Positions 10,830 to 32,331 of a stretch of DNA of 64,000 nt are shown here, piece by piece. The DNA is from Aldrovandia affinis (taxonomy: Eukaryota; Chordata; Actinopteri; Notacanthiformes; Halosauridae), in the NCBI GenBank assembly GCA_029706075.1, contig JAINUG010000393.1:186001-250000 (forward strand), written 5' to 3'. Numbering within the stretch: the stretch's first letter is position 1; each line of letters begins with the position of its first letter. Both the position numbers and the translations under genes were made by a program. Under the pieces are notes generated by a model. That model ran no database searches. It saw nothing but the letters and a program-made list of their open reading frames with translations, and had not been told where the DNA came from.

Positions 10830-12237
10830 ACTATACACACAGAATAAAATAAATCAAAGCCACAACAAAACAACCAAAAACACTCGCTGATCATCTATAT
10901 CTGGAGCAGTAACTGATTCCATTTTTAACATTTCAGATCAGACCACTTTCTTGGCCTACAAAGCAAAAGAAAGGCATAATTATGACACAACAGAACTGAC
11001 AATTATTTTAGTGCCTTCCATTGATTAATTCAAATTTCCACATCAAATATAATAACTAGAATCAGAATTAGATACAGAATAAAAGAATACATTGACATAA
11101 TTTAATGATATACTGTATCGGGACAATAAGGGGAATAGACCTTCTTCTTCTTCTTCCAACCAATGAGAAGGACTTTCATGAGAGAGCGAAGAACAAAATG
11201 AAAGGAAAGAAATGAAATGATAAATGTCTGATGGAATGTTGATTACAAATATTTGTCTTGTGCTTAATGTCATGTGCTAAAATGGCTTATTGTAAAATAA
11301 TGAATGGTAAAATGGCTTTATAACCTAAAATGACAATTGCTTTTAAATATAGGAGCTTTGCACCATTGAAAATATTCAGTTTGAACAAGACATTCCAAAT
11401 ATCCATGGTGCATAAATTAAACATGGAAATTGTCCATTGATATTCCAGTGGTCACTTTTGATTTTATGAATAATGCATATTTTATTTTTCAAATAGATGC
11501 AAATTTCCCCAAAAGTCCAGTGAATTAGAATTGTGTACTCACAACCTTGATTAGTGTGATCAGCTGCAATTGCTGCACAGGCTGTTTGTTTAGGCTGGAG
11601 ATCTATACTTTACCTTCAGCTGAAAATGGAGTAGCCATCGAATACATATTCATAAAGGTACATCTTATCCCTGAGAATGCCCTGTGAGAGTGGCACATCT
11701 TGAAAACAGATTGAATGTGTAATAAAACCACAGGAAAACTCCAAGACAGTCTAAAAGTGGCCTTAAAAAACTATTTGCTGTGCAACATTAGGGGACAGCA
11801 ATTGACGTTACAGTCCTTATTGAACATCAGTGCTATAACAAGGTGTTGACAGAGTTGAATTGTTCAGCAATTCTGGCGTGTATACCCAGTGCTAGACCGA
11901 AATATAAAGTTACCTTTACGGAGGAGCAAATACACACGGTGGGGCATCAGTTCTGCTTTTGACTGGAACAAACTTTATTGAGACATGCAGTTATATACCC
12001 ACAGATCACATGTCAATCTCAGCGCATCTCATTGGCTGTTGTCATTGTGCATCATACAATTGAGAGCACACTTATTTTCATATATGTTAACAAAAGGGCT
12101 GAACAAAAAAGACATGTCAGCCTTTTAATATCATATTATTATTTTTACTATTTTATTATATACATTTTAATTTATTATTTATTATTTTAATAAAGGATGC
12201 ATCACATGTCAACATTAAGCCCAGCACAGATATATCC
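10830..12237. other. Intergenic, nothing recognised
   Basis: AT-rich sequence without a credible open frame or a family I can name. Confidence 0.5.
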
Positions 12238-13350
12238 CAGTAGTTCTCTAACTCGGTCCTGGAGTATCACCATGTAAGCCCGTTTTTGTTCCAAATACAC
12301 ACTTGTAAATTAAGGTTGTTGAAAACGTATTTATGTTCCATAATTTTGTGCTGAAACAGATTTTAACACGATGCAAGTTTGGATCATTGCCATTTGCTTT
12401 GTCTTTGTCATTTTCCACAAACGTTTTAGTTTCAATGACCAGGTGTTCACACTTTCAGCATTTAGCACTTCTGTCACGTCTCGTGTTCATGTTCCCCATA
12501 ATTAGGTGTTTGTAGTTTATTCCATGTTTTCCTTGTTGTCCGGTCCGTGTTTTTACATTCGCTTACCTGTTTCCAGTCTCGTCATTGTATTATTGTTTTC
12601 ACCTGTTTCTCGTTATGTCTGTAGTTAAGCTGTTCATTTCCAGATTGTCTCGTCATTGTATTATCGTTTTAACTTATTCCTTATGTATCTGATTGCAGTC
12701 AGCTGCATTCGTGTTAATTCCTGATTGTGTCTTGTTATGTCTAAATGTATATAAGCTGTGCATTTTCCCATGTTCGTTGCCAGATTGTCTTGTGCTTTGC
12801 GTATGCCTACACAACTCTCCAGCGGTTTCGCTGTTTACCCGTGTTTTGTTTCATCGTGTTTTTGTTCGTGCTCTTGTTCGTGCTCCTGTGTTCATCTGTA
12901 TCCCAGTCTCGTTCCCGACCCACCTGTTCGTGCTCCTTGTGGTTCCAGTTCCGCTCCTCTCTGTGTTCCCTGGACTGATTTCCCGTTATTGACCTCCGCC
13001 TGCCCATTGACCACGTCTTGCCTGCCTCTGACACACCTGAAGCCTGGAACAAACTTTGCCTGTCCCCGACCACTCTTTGGATGCCTGTATTGCCTTGATT
13101 GCTCCTGTTTGACCATTGCCTGTTTTTAATGCAATAAAGGACATTATTAAATTTCTGGGTCCGCGCCTGGTTTTCCTACTCCGTTCATGACAACTTCACT
13201 GACTGTAGGTCTGTCAATAAATCAATTAAAAATGTTATTTTTTAAAAATAAATTTGAAATTTTGAAATTTGCCACCGCACATTACAGAAAATGAAAACCA
13301 GCAAACACGTGGGTACACCAGTATTCCAGGTCCAACTTTGAGAACCATTG
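12238..13350. mobile_element. hAT-like non-autonomous element, split by an LTR
   Basis: The left end CAGTAGTTCTCTAACTCGG and the reverse complement of the right end (CAATGGTTCTCAAAGTTGG) are imperfect terminal repeats of the common fish 'CAGTGGTTCTCAACC' family. The solo LTR at 12472-13192 accounts for most of the internal length. No clear 8-bp duplication remains. Confidence 0.6.
12472..13192 (+). mobile_element. Solo LTR, probably Gypsy-type
   Basis: Begins TGTCACG and ends CATGACA, flanked by a perfect 5-bp duplication ACTTC (12467-12471 and 13193-13197). A TATA box (TATATAAG, 12748-12755) and an AATAAA (13133-13138) sit where LTR promoter and poly(A) signals belong. No internal domain adjoins it, so it is a recombined solo LTR. 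The open frames inside it are not genes. Confidence 0.85.
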
Positions 13351-13461
13351 ATCTCATATCCTATATTCCAGGAATTCTAGGATACCCAAGAAAACATTAT
13401 CTTCATCATCCAATGAAATTGGGCCTAATTGTGATTTTGGTGACTAATAACATTATCATAT

Positions 13462-14766
13462 TGTAACGGGGGTCACCTAGCCTAGCTACAGAAATGCTAG
13501 CTGACCTCCATTGTACTTCGGAATCGACTAAGTGTAGCGGATGGGCTCAGTGAGCACCCGCTGCCGAGTGATGTGGATAAGAGTAAGATTAGTTCCCAGA
13601 GTTAGGGACTTGAGTCTCTAGCTCAGCGAGCTTAATCGCTCTCTTGTCGCGTCGGAGATCCCCCTCGGTTCGAAACTCGCTGCAGGCAGAACCAACACCG
13701 TCACATAAGGTAATCCAAGATGATTTAAACAAAATCCCAAAATGGGCAGATACATGGCAGATTACATTCAATATTGCTAAATGTAAAGTTATGCGTGTGG
13801 GAAATAAAAACATTAGACAGGAGTATTTTATGGGAGGAGAAAAGTTAGTAGGTGTTCAATTTGAAAAAGACTTAGGAATTGTAGTTGATCAAAGCCTATC
13901 TGCAAAGCAGTGTGCTACAGCAGTGAAAAAAGCCAACAGGATGCTGGGACACATAGCAAAAAGTATTGAGTACAAATCAAAGGAGGTTATATTAATGTTA
14001 TATAATGCCTTTGTCAGACCTCACTTAGAATACTGTGTGCAGTTCTGGGCACCGCACTACAAAAAATATATAGAAGCTCTTGAAAGAAGGGCAACTAAAC
14101 TGATACCGGGTATGAAAGGTAAAAGTTATGATGATAGACTTAAGGCACTCAAACTATTTAAACTTAGCAAACGGAGACTTAGGGGGGATTTGATTTAGGT
14201 TTTTAAATTCCTAAAAGGGATTAACAAAGTAAAATACCAAAGATTTTTAAAGATAAGTACGGTCAGCAGAACAAGAGACCACAGGTGGAAATTAGTTAAA
14301 GGCAAATTCCGCACAGATATTAGGAAGTTTTTCTTTACACAGAGAGTTGTCAATGCCTGGAACAGCTTACCAGGTCGGGTAGTAGAGGCAGAAACACTTG
14401 GGCTATTCAAGTCCAGGCTAGATGTAGTACTAGATACTCTTTAGATTAGGACATGACGAGCCTAGATGGGCGGCCGAACGGCCTGTTCTCGTCGTATTCT
14501 CATGTTCTTATGTAATAAATGTGTAAAGGTTCTAATGTAAAGAACCACGTCTGGAATGAAAGCCCCTTTTCCCCTGTTGCGAATGATGTGCGAATGTGTA
14601 TATGTGCCGACCAACCCTCATTGTGGGTGAATGGGTTGCGAGTGTGACCCGTGTGATTCTCTGTTAATGCTCTGTTAATGTGCTACACGTTTTATTTTAA
14701 AATAGAAGTAGTACTGCAATGGAAAAGCAGTCTCATGACTCTTGATTCCGTGGCGTCCACCGCTAC
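13462..14766. mobile_element. Element with GTAACGG/CGCTAC ends, carrying a LINE insertion
   Basis: The left end GTAACGGGGGTCAC and the reverse complement of the right end (GTAGCGGTGGACGCCAC) are similar, and the flanks catatt/aatatt look like a degenerate target duplication. It includes a tRNA-like B box, 'ggttcgaaact', at about 13670. Its class is uncertain; a CR1-like LINE 3' fragment occupies the middle. Confidence 0.45.
13705..14512 (+). pseudogene. LINE reverse transcriptase C-terminal fragment (CR1-like)
   Basis: The frame from about 13707 to 14198 and its continuation past a TAG at 14196-14198 encode the C-terminal part of a LINE ORF2. Visible blocks are WQITFNIAKCKVMRVG, LGIVVDQSLSAKQCA, VRPHLEYCVQFWAPHY and, after the stop, a segment with [14 protein letters not shown]. 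The RT catalytic core is absent (5' truncated). The 3' end reads 'ggcctgttctcgtcgtattc' followed by ATTCTCATG-type repeats. A reverse-oriented relative lies at 57945-58270. The element is dead. Confidence 0.85.
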
Positions 14767-15560
14767 AATATTGTGGTCAAGTGTAGCTTAGCACATGTCA
14801 TATGGACTGCAGTTCCTACATAATTTTCAAAACTAAAACCAAGTATTATTTTTTTTACATCGACATATTCTTCCATGGTTGTAGTTTTGTGCAACTACGT
14901 TGAATTGTCTTACAATTCAAAATGTTCACAATTGTAACTTTTTAAATATTTAATTAATATTGTTATTAGTTACAGCATTATAGGTACTGTTGTTATTATT
15001 ATGAATAATAAGGCTGTTCGTTATTTAATTGCGCCTCGGTGTACTGCAAGGGTTAAACCCTATTTTGACGCAATGCAGGTAGCAACTAGCCAATTACCGA
15101 AGCCCTTTCTCTTTCTCCAACTTATCTGAGCCAATAAGAACCGATGTTGCATTTCTGCACAATGGACTGTCTTGTCCTTTCCTTTGTGTAAGGCTAATAA
15201 CATTAGCATCAGAGAAACTGACTCGATCACCTTACGTAGAATGATTTTTTTAAATTTATGTTTCTCTCCCTCGCACTTCTTACATACTGTATAATAAGTC
15301 ATCTATAACAGAGAACGACGGATTGCACCATACATACATATGCTTAAACATAGTATTCCATTGCACTTTTGGCGTTGGAAAGCTGGCGTTCAGTGGAATA
15401 GGCTTTTTTGCGCACTCTGCGGTATGTCTACGCCGCGCTTGGAAATAGTGCAAGTTGTCTTTTTTATTATTGCTCAGCGGTTGAGCAATTTCAATAAAAG
15501 CCTTCCGAAGTCAACAGAGCGTAAATAAATGGTTGTATTCTGGCGCACTTGTGTGCTGCA
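14767..15560. other. Intergenic upstream of calmodulin
   Basis: No feature recognised. The sequence becomes richer in CpG toward the calmodulin start. Confidence 0.4.
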
Positions 15561-15759
15561 GTTTCTCAAAGGACAGGTTCATGTGGGGTAAATGATGTCA
15601 TGGGGCGGAGGGACCTGGTACAAATGACGGTACGTGGGGAGTGAAGAGGACATGAGTTCCGGGGTAACTTTGCATTAGCTGCGCTGATTTACAGCGCCTG
15701 ACCGAACAGAACAGCCCAGTGGCCCAACACACCGTTGTCAAGGTTTTAAAAGAGACGAA
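15561..15759 (+). promoter_or_regulatory. Probable calmodulin promoter and 5' UTR
   Basis: Just upstream of the start codon are a GC box (GGGGCGGAG, about 15601), a CRE-like element (TGATGTCATG, about 15593) and a TGACG CRE half-site in 'aaatgacggtacg' (about 15625). There is no TATA box close to the ATG. The position and motifs support a promoter; activity is inferred. Confidence 0.45.
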
Positions 15760-25337
<9,578 letters not shown>

Positions 25338-26697
25338 CCTGTTTCTTTTTATTTTATTTTTTTTCTCCCCCCCTCTCCTTATGTTGCCTGTTCTCCTTTG
25401 ATCACTCTGTCTATAAGAAAATCAAAAACGAGCAAAAAAACTTTCTCTAAAGAAAAAAAAGAAAAAGAAAAAAGACAGAAATTGATGACGGATGCCATTT
25501 TTTTCTTTTCTCTCAGCTTTTTTTCATCCGGGCTTTTTCAGTTTTGTGATCATTTAAACTGTACTGCTTGCAAGAAGCTTGGCGCCATTTTCAAAGGAAT
25601 GAGTGGAACTGGTCCTGCATGTCAACCTGTGCTGATGGCTTAATGTTGTTACAGTAAGGGGGTGTCGGTATCTCAAAGCTGAATGGAGGTCCTGGAGGCA
25701 GAACAGACAGGAGTTTTATGCGCACGTTTCCGTGCTTCGAGGACAGCGGTGGGGTGGTGCAAGCTGCAGAGAACGCAGGGAATGGGCTGAGATGCCCAGG
25801 TGCTTGAACAGGGTGTGCAATGAACAGAAAAGCACTTCTTCTAGCTCGTTTCTAGATTTTTCTTGCCTCTAACTCTTAACTGAGCTGCAGAATCAATCTG
25901 GGGCATGCACAGTGACAGTGTGTTTAATATGTTCAGATGAAGGGTGTTGAAAGCACTGATGTTTGAGAACCTTCCTGTACATTTCTGATCGGCAGAGACA
26001 ACAGGATACAAGAGTTGTGTTTTTTTAGATGTGCATAAAGAAATTACTTTATAAGAAGCATTTATGGCTGATAACAGTAAAGCAATGTGATTGAAAATGG
26101 TTTGGTATTGACGTGCCAAAATCATGAGGCTCAACCTTTTTTGCAAGACAACTTTTTAGTAAATTACTAAATGCTATATATATGTAATATATAAAATATA
26201 TAATTTGCACTTTTGTGCAGAAGAAAATCTTTTCCATCAGGATTTTACGATCAAGAAAAAAAAAAGAATTTTGCTGCCGCTATGTTTTGGTGTATTGCTG
26301 TCATGGTTTGCCAGGTCCACACTTTGCATCAGAAGTGCTGCATACTTTATTCCACGCTCTGCTTTCTGTGTGTCTGAACAGCACCACCAGTCTGGCGGGC
26401 TTTGAACAAAATAAGTGGGGGAATTTCTGTGGACTACTTCCTAGGGTTTTTTTCTTTTTTTTTTGGTTTACAAAATAATTATTTGTAAATGACAATGATT
26501 GATGATGAAACATTCTAAGAAAATTCGAAGATTTGGAAGATTCTAAGAAGCTCTTCACTTAACTACTCTTTGCTCAATGTCCTTAAGGGGGTTTACGAGG
26601 GTGGGGGGACAAAGGACTTGATTAGTTGGTTAAAATCAAATTTATGTCAAATTATAAGCTGTGAAATATTAATGTTTTACAATAATAAAATAATAAA
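25338..26697 (+). other. calm3: Probable calmodulin 3' UTR
   Basis: No frame of interest. AATAAA motifs at 26684-26689 and 26692-26697 would give a 3' UTR of about 1.35 kb, plausible for a CALM gene. Confidence 0.6.
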
Positions 26698-27349
26698 TTG
26701 ACTACGTTGTACATATTTTGTGTAGTTTTTATAATGGTATTGTACGGTATGAATGGGATCGCTCTCTGTGAGTGCAGAAGGGTGCTGTCTCCACGGTCTC
26801 TTTGGCTCCTGAGTATTCGATGGCTCACATGGGCTTTTAGAGTGAAGGAGCTGTCCTGGGCAGTCGGTAGATTTGGTGACTCAACTCCACGTTAGCCTGT
26901 TTTCATGTCAGCTGCCTCCTGCCTCTCAGCCGTTGAGCCCTGCCCTCGATCAACTTTGCAGAGGGGGCGGTGCTTGCAACTAAAATGTGTGTTCTTTCAC
27001 ACTGGAGTGCGTGTTCCGGGCAGATGGGAATGGTGAACCCTAGCAGACTCCTTATGCACTTACAGTAAGTTGCCCACTCTATGAATTCGATGAGAATGCT
27101 GCCCCTTTTACAGAAAAGATTTGGAAGCCAGATGCTAACGCAGTATGGATCACAAAGCTGCCAGCACAGGCGATTTTGTAAGTTCTATTTTCTAATTTGT
27201 GAGGATAACAAATAGGCTAGTCATTCATTTGCAGTGCTCAAACCATCAAATGGTAACAACCCCACAAGTGGAAGCCAGCTAGTGCTCGTTCTCTGATCTG
27301 ATGGCAGCACTTGACAAACCCCACCATAAAGTTATGAAGTTTAACTGGG

Positions 27350-27592
27350 GTGTGTATGTACTGTACTAGGGGCTGCTGAGGTGTTCGTACTGTACCAGGG
27401 GTTGCTGAGGTGTGTCCGTACTGTACTAAGGGCTGCTGAGGTGTGTCCGTATTGTACTAAGGGCTGCTGAGGTGTGTCCGTACTGTACTAAGGACTGCTG
27501 AGGTGTCCGTACTATACTAAGGACTGCTGAGGTGTCCGTACTGTACTAAGGACTGCTAAGGTGTCCATACTGTACTAAGGGCTGTTGAGGAG
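27350..27592. repeat. Minisatellite, about 32-36 bp unit
   Basis: About seven or eight copies of 'gtccgtactgtactaaggg' followed by 'ctgctgaggt'. Confidence 0.92.
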
Positions 27593-28334
27593 CAGTGTCT
27601 GTTGCTACTCTTGTGTTGATCCAGTGGGTTTCAAATCTCACCACTTGATGGTGTTGTATCACCAGCCAAAACAGGATTTGAATCCATTGGAAATTCTTTT
27701 GAATATTTTCGGGTGAAGAGTATGATTCATTATCTTGACCAATAAGTTGTCTCTTCATGTACTCTTGGTGGAAGGTTAAATATTTATGATTTCAAGACAT
27801 CCTGGTACTTCACAACAACATCTAACGTCCCAAACGGAGTGTTTCTCTAGATGGACTGATATAGTTCCACAGTCCATTATCACACCCAGACATGTGCTAA
27901 CAGATGAACACGCTGAAGAGAGACTATGGAACATCTTCAGCCGCACCAAATGAACGTGTCAAAATTGCATAATCGAGAACCATGACAAGCTGTCAAAATG
28001 CAGCTTGCGTTGATATTTTTGTATGCAAGTGATGGTGAAATATAACAAAATGGAATGGCTGATGCAGAAAATGTGTTTTCATTTGTTCTCAAACGCGTCC
28101 AAAAGGGAACATCCGAGGATATGTGGCACTGCGAAAAGCACAGAACTCATATCTGTGTTTACAGTAACTTAACAGGAAGTGGAAGGGGTTAAAACATGTC
28201 CTGGAATTGTTTCAGCCGCTTACCTTAAGTGTGAAACATCTGCTTTTTGACAAACCAGAGCATGTGAGCATTATAAACGGAGTGTGGAGCGAGTTTTCAA
28301 AAGGCCTTCTCTCCCGCTCCAATTTCGCTCCGTT
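27593..28334. other. Intergenic, nothing recognised
   Basis: No open frame or repeat family I can name. Confidence 0.5.
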
Positions 28335-28346
28335 ACCACTCCTATC

Positions 28347-28400
28347 TTTTTTTTTTTTTTTTTTCTTTGAAGAAAAAAACTGAAGCCGAGCTGAAAGACA
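28347..28400 (-). mobile_element. Tiny poly(A) retroposed fragment with 12-bp duplication
   Basis: On the minus strand, about 36 bp of unknown sequence runs into an A-rich tail of about 18 residues. It is flanked by the perfect direct repeat ACCACTCCTATC (28335-28346 and 28401-28412), the pattern of target-primed insertion. The source transcript is not recognised. Confidence 0.7.
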
Positions 28401-28744
28401 ACCACTCCTATCATGAGCGCAGACTTGAAGCATATCCCGTCCCGCATGCATCTCTGTGCACACACAGATCATTATCTAAAATTTGACCCAGTGTTGGCAG
28501 CAATGAAGTTTGTGAAATACTTCATAAAGCAAATAGATAAAACATGCAGGTGTGACATACACTGATAAGGAGGATTTGGAATGTACATATTTCCAGGAAG
28601 CCATATTACATGAACTTGAAAAAGGTGGCCTGCCAAGCTGACATCGAAACAAAAGTTTTAACAACTAGGCTAAAAATAAATAACATTAGTCAATTAAATT
28701 GAGTTCTAGCCTATTCTTAGTTTATAGCCTATTTTTTAATTTGT

Positions 28745-28930
28745 TTCAGTTTTTTTCCAATTTTTCTCCCAATTTAGTAGCCGATTATACCCTCTATTTC
28801 TTTCAATTTGCCCTCCCCCACAAACTCACCGCCCGTCACTACGGAACAAGCTATGCCTGAGGCCAGTGATGATCCACCTCCTCCGAGGCGGAACTCACCC
28901 ACCTACTTTCTAGTGACTCCCTTCGCGCTT
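28745..28930 (-). repeat. SINE fragment (family of 50140-50518), reverse
   Basis: Reverse complement contains 'atagagggtataatcggct' and 'gagtttgtgggggagggca', as in the full copy at 50140-50518. Confidence 0.65.
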
Positions 28931-29359
28931 CGAGTTTGTGCATTAAGATAAATGCCTGGTTAGGCTACGGTTACATCTGCGACTTCTAGTCTATACTAAG
29001 CGTGGATATTTATTTTATAGCGATAGAGACGCAGTTGCAACAAGTGGGAGAAAGCGAGTGATCAATTCCAAAGTTTCTTCACTGCTCGTGAAGGCCCTAC
29101 CGTCACACGGTAAAGAAAAGGGAACTGGCTACAGCGTTCTTTAAAATTATATTTTAAATGGGGGCATTTGTCATGATTGGGGGAGTTTGTTAACATTAAC
29201 ATCAATTGTCACATTTTATCAGAACAATCATAGCTATCTGGTTAAGAAACCAATTATCAAATTTATTATTTTATTATTAAATTATGTACATACAAATTAT
29301 GTACATGCAATTCAATGTAGACAGCAAAAAGTTAAGCAAATAACTGCAAAGTACCTTGA

Positions 29360-29493
29360 AACGCCCCCTGCAAGTACGACTGTCCCCATTACCCTTTACT
29401 TGAGTAAAAGTAGAGATACCCTGATAAAATATTACTGCAGTAAAAGTAAATAGTCCTACATTTAGCCCCATTTGCCTTTGAAATGTAGGGGAG
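29360..29493. repeat. Left part of an older repeat interrupted by the LINE
   Basis: 'cctttacttgagtaaaagta' and 'attactgcagtaaaagtaaa' belong to a common fish interspersed repeat. The sequence resumes after the LINE at 34858 with 'gaaagtactttgttactg'. Its last 14 bp are the left copy of the LINE target duplication. Confidence 0.6.
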
Positions 29494-29772
29494 GATGTTC
29501 TTTTATTGGTTTTTAAAAATTCTTTACAATATTTAAAAACTTTTAAAAACAAAGTTGGCATACCAATTAGAGGGGGGGAAAACAAAAAAAACAATATTTG
29601 GTAACAATAGGATTTCAAAGACAGGGGAACAACTTAACAGACTAGACTATACAACAGACAGGACTGGAAGTACATATAATCTTAAATCAAAACAGAACAA
29701 GAAACAAAAAACAAAGGTTTGTGCTTGGGCTTGAGTGCCCAGAGCGCACCTCCTCTGGGAGGGGGGGGTGAG

Positions 29773-31730
29773 CTATATAATGAGTTCTTTCCAGTGGCTC
29801 ACCCCCCATTTCCTCCTTGCCCCTCTCTCGTCCTTCAAAAAGTCCACCAAAACGCCGTCCTGGAGGAGGTTTTGAAGCCTCCTCCGGAGAGTGAACAGGT
29901 CCACTGTTAGTTCTTGGAAGATCCTGATGTTCCTTGCCTCCCATAGGACTTGCTTAACGGTGTTAATGATCCTCCACTGGCGCTGCAGCTCCGGAGTCCT
30001 ACATCCCTCACGGGGGCCGTACAGGACCCTCTCAGTCGTCAGGGAGGATCTCGGCAGGAGCCTGTTCTGGGAGACAGAGGACACAACAAGGCCCCAGACC
30101 CGTCTAGCCACGGAGCACTCCCAGAACAGATGGTGTACATGTTCTGAGTCAGTGCATCCGTGGGGGCAGTTCTCGGTCAGGGTTAAGTGCCGTCTAAACA
30201 GGAATGGCCTGGTGGGGAGACAGCCATGAGCAGACATCCATGTAATGTCTTTTTGTTTATTGTTTAATGTTTTATGATTTGCATTTTTCCATACAATATC
30301 AGGGTTTAAGGCTGGGCTGCCCCTCGGGAGCGTCATGGTCTCTCCCGATCTAAAAAAGGACATGATATTTTTGTATGTCCATGAGGGCAACCCAGCCCCA
30401 ACCAATCCCGTCCTAAAGGCAAAATCCCTCAGGGCCCTGTATACATATGGGGGTCCCAGCGGTATGGCACATTGTGGTCCAGCCCACACAGGCCCATATA
30501 TCTGAGGAAGAGAGTGGCATAGTATTTAGCAAATTTACCAGAGGCCGACTCCCCCAGGGTGTTCTGGACCAGTGCGGCCAGACCCTGTGCCAATATTACT
30601 GATGTTATATCTGGGACCCCCCTGCCCCCTTTCTCCTCCTCTTTCATCAGGGTTGTCCTTCCCAGCCTCTCCATTTTGCTCCCCCAGACAAAGCGAAAGG
30701 CCATTCTAGCAACAAGTTTGCTAGTGGCTCTGTTCGGGAGAAACACTCGCCCAATATACAGAAAGCTGGGAAGGACTATTGTCTTCAGGACCAGGATCTT
30801 ACCCGTCATTGTCAGGGGCCGTGTGCTCCAGTTCCCGATTTTTTTCTGGACGTGGCGGAGGGCCTCCTCCCAGCTCCGGTTCCCTCCCCCGTCGTTCTGG
30901 AAGGTGACCCCCAGAAGCTTTATGCCTTCTGTGCATACAGGGAAAGAACAGGTTAGTGACTCACTCCATGACGGCGACAGGTACAGTTCGCTCTTGCCCT
31001 GGTTGAACAGGGCGCCTGTGGCTGCACAGAAATCGTCCACCACCTTTGTAGCGGTGGTGATGGAACGACTATCTGTGCCAACGATGGTGATGTCGTCCAT
31101 GTACGCCATCACCCCGAGCCGCTCCCCACTGCCACCCGGCAGTAGGTATCCCCTGATGTTTTTGTTTCGCTGGATGGCCTGCAGAAACGGCTCAAGGTAG
31201 ATGATGTACAGGAGGGGCGCTAGGGGGCACCCCTGCCTGATGCTAGACCTGATGTCAAATGGGGCAGAGAGGTTCTTGTTGACAACCACTCTGTCCGAGA
31301 TGTCACCCAAACACATCCTGGTCCAGCGCCGGAGGGGATTTGGAAAGTTAAACCTCTCCAGCACCCTCTCCAGGCACACATGGCTAACCCTGTCAAAGGC
31401 CTTCTCTTGATCTAGACTGAGAAGGCCTAAAGGGGACCTGTGCTCCCCGGAGTGGATAATGATATCTCTCACGAGGAGCAGATTGTAATTTATGGACCTC
31501 CCAGGAACACTGCATGTTTGATTGCGGCCGATCACCGCTGGTAGCAGGTCTTGGAACCTACTCATCAGTGATTTGGCCATGATCTTATAATCCATTGAGA
31601 GGAGGTTGATCGGCCGCCAGTTCCGGAGGTCCTTCAGGTCCCCCTTCTTTGGGATAAGGGCCACTGAACTCTGTCGCAGTGAGTCACCAAGCCGCCCCTC
31701 CCTGAAAGCCGCTCTGAAAACATCCGCCAC
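29773..31730 (-). pseudogene. LINE ORF2: reverse transcriptase and C-terminal domain
   Basis: 31730-30429 carries RT blocks: SSVALIPKKGD, NWRPINLLSMDYKI, LLSLDQEKAFDRVSH, SSIRQGCPLAPLLY and catalytic YMDD. The frame breaks near 30430-30489 and continues to 29773 with an LTENCPHGCTDSEHVHHLFWEC block. The latter has the CPxC/HxxxHxxxxC spacing seen in C-terminal LINE zinc-finger-like regions. The catalytic Asp pair is present but the frame is broken. Confidence 0.9.
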
Positions 31731-31797
31731 GTCGTCCTTCAGGAGATCCCAGAAGGCCTGATAAAACTCAGCTGGGATTCCGTCAGGACCAGGAGCT

Positions 31798-32286
31798 TTA
31801 TGTAAGTTCCTTGGCGCTCAGCTCCCCCTCCATGCTCTGTCCCTCCAGGCGTCTGTCCAGGCCATCCAGGAAGGTGTCCATGAGAGCCCCGTCCGTGGGC
31901 CTATTGGCATACAGACCCAGATAGAACTCCCTGGCCACCTCCCGGACCTCTGCCTCTTCAGACACCACCACCCCTGCGTTGTTATACAGGGAGAGAATGT
32001 CGGTTTTACTTGGCCGTGCCTTGCGGAAGAAGTGGCGAGTGCATCTCTCGTCCTCCTCGAGACCCTGGAGTTTGGAGCGGAAGATGTATTTCCTCCGCTC
32101 CTCCCGACAGAGGGCGGAGAGATGCTGTTTAGTCTGGGCCACTTCCGTACTAACCTCCAGACCTCGGGCCTGGAGGAGGCTCAGTCTTTGGAGGGCAGCG
32201 TTATGGTGGTTATAAGCTGCCCTCCTTTCCTTTGCCTTCCTCCGTCCGACTGCCCGGAAGTAGCCCCACACCTGATCCTTCACCAT
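31798..32286 (-). pseudogene. LINE ORF2: linker between endonuclease and RT
   Basis: Encodes a charged helical stretch with FFRKARPSKTDILSLYNNAG, typical of the region ahead of the RT domain in L1/Tx1-type ORF2. It is in a different frame from the endonuclease and RT segments, so a frameshift lies at each end. Confidence 0.8.
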
Positions 32287-32331
32287 CTCCCACCACTCTA
32301 TCGGGGAGTCAAAAAGGGGTTTTAGTGTGAC

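Noticed and set aside
12693-13129. Overlapping frames on both strands of about 75-125 codons
   Set aside because: They lie entirely inside a solo LTR and have no domain.
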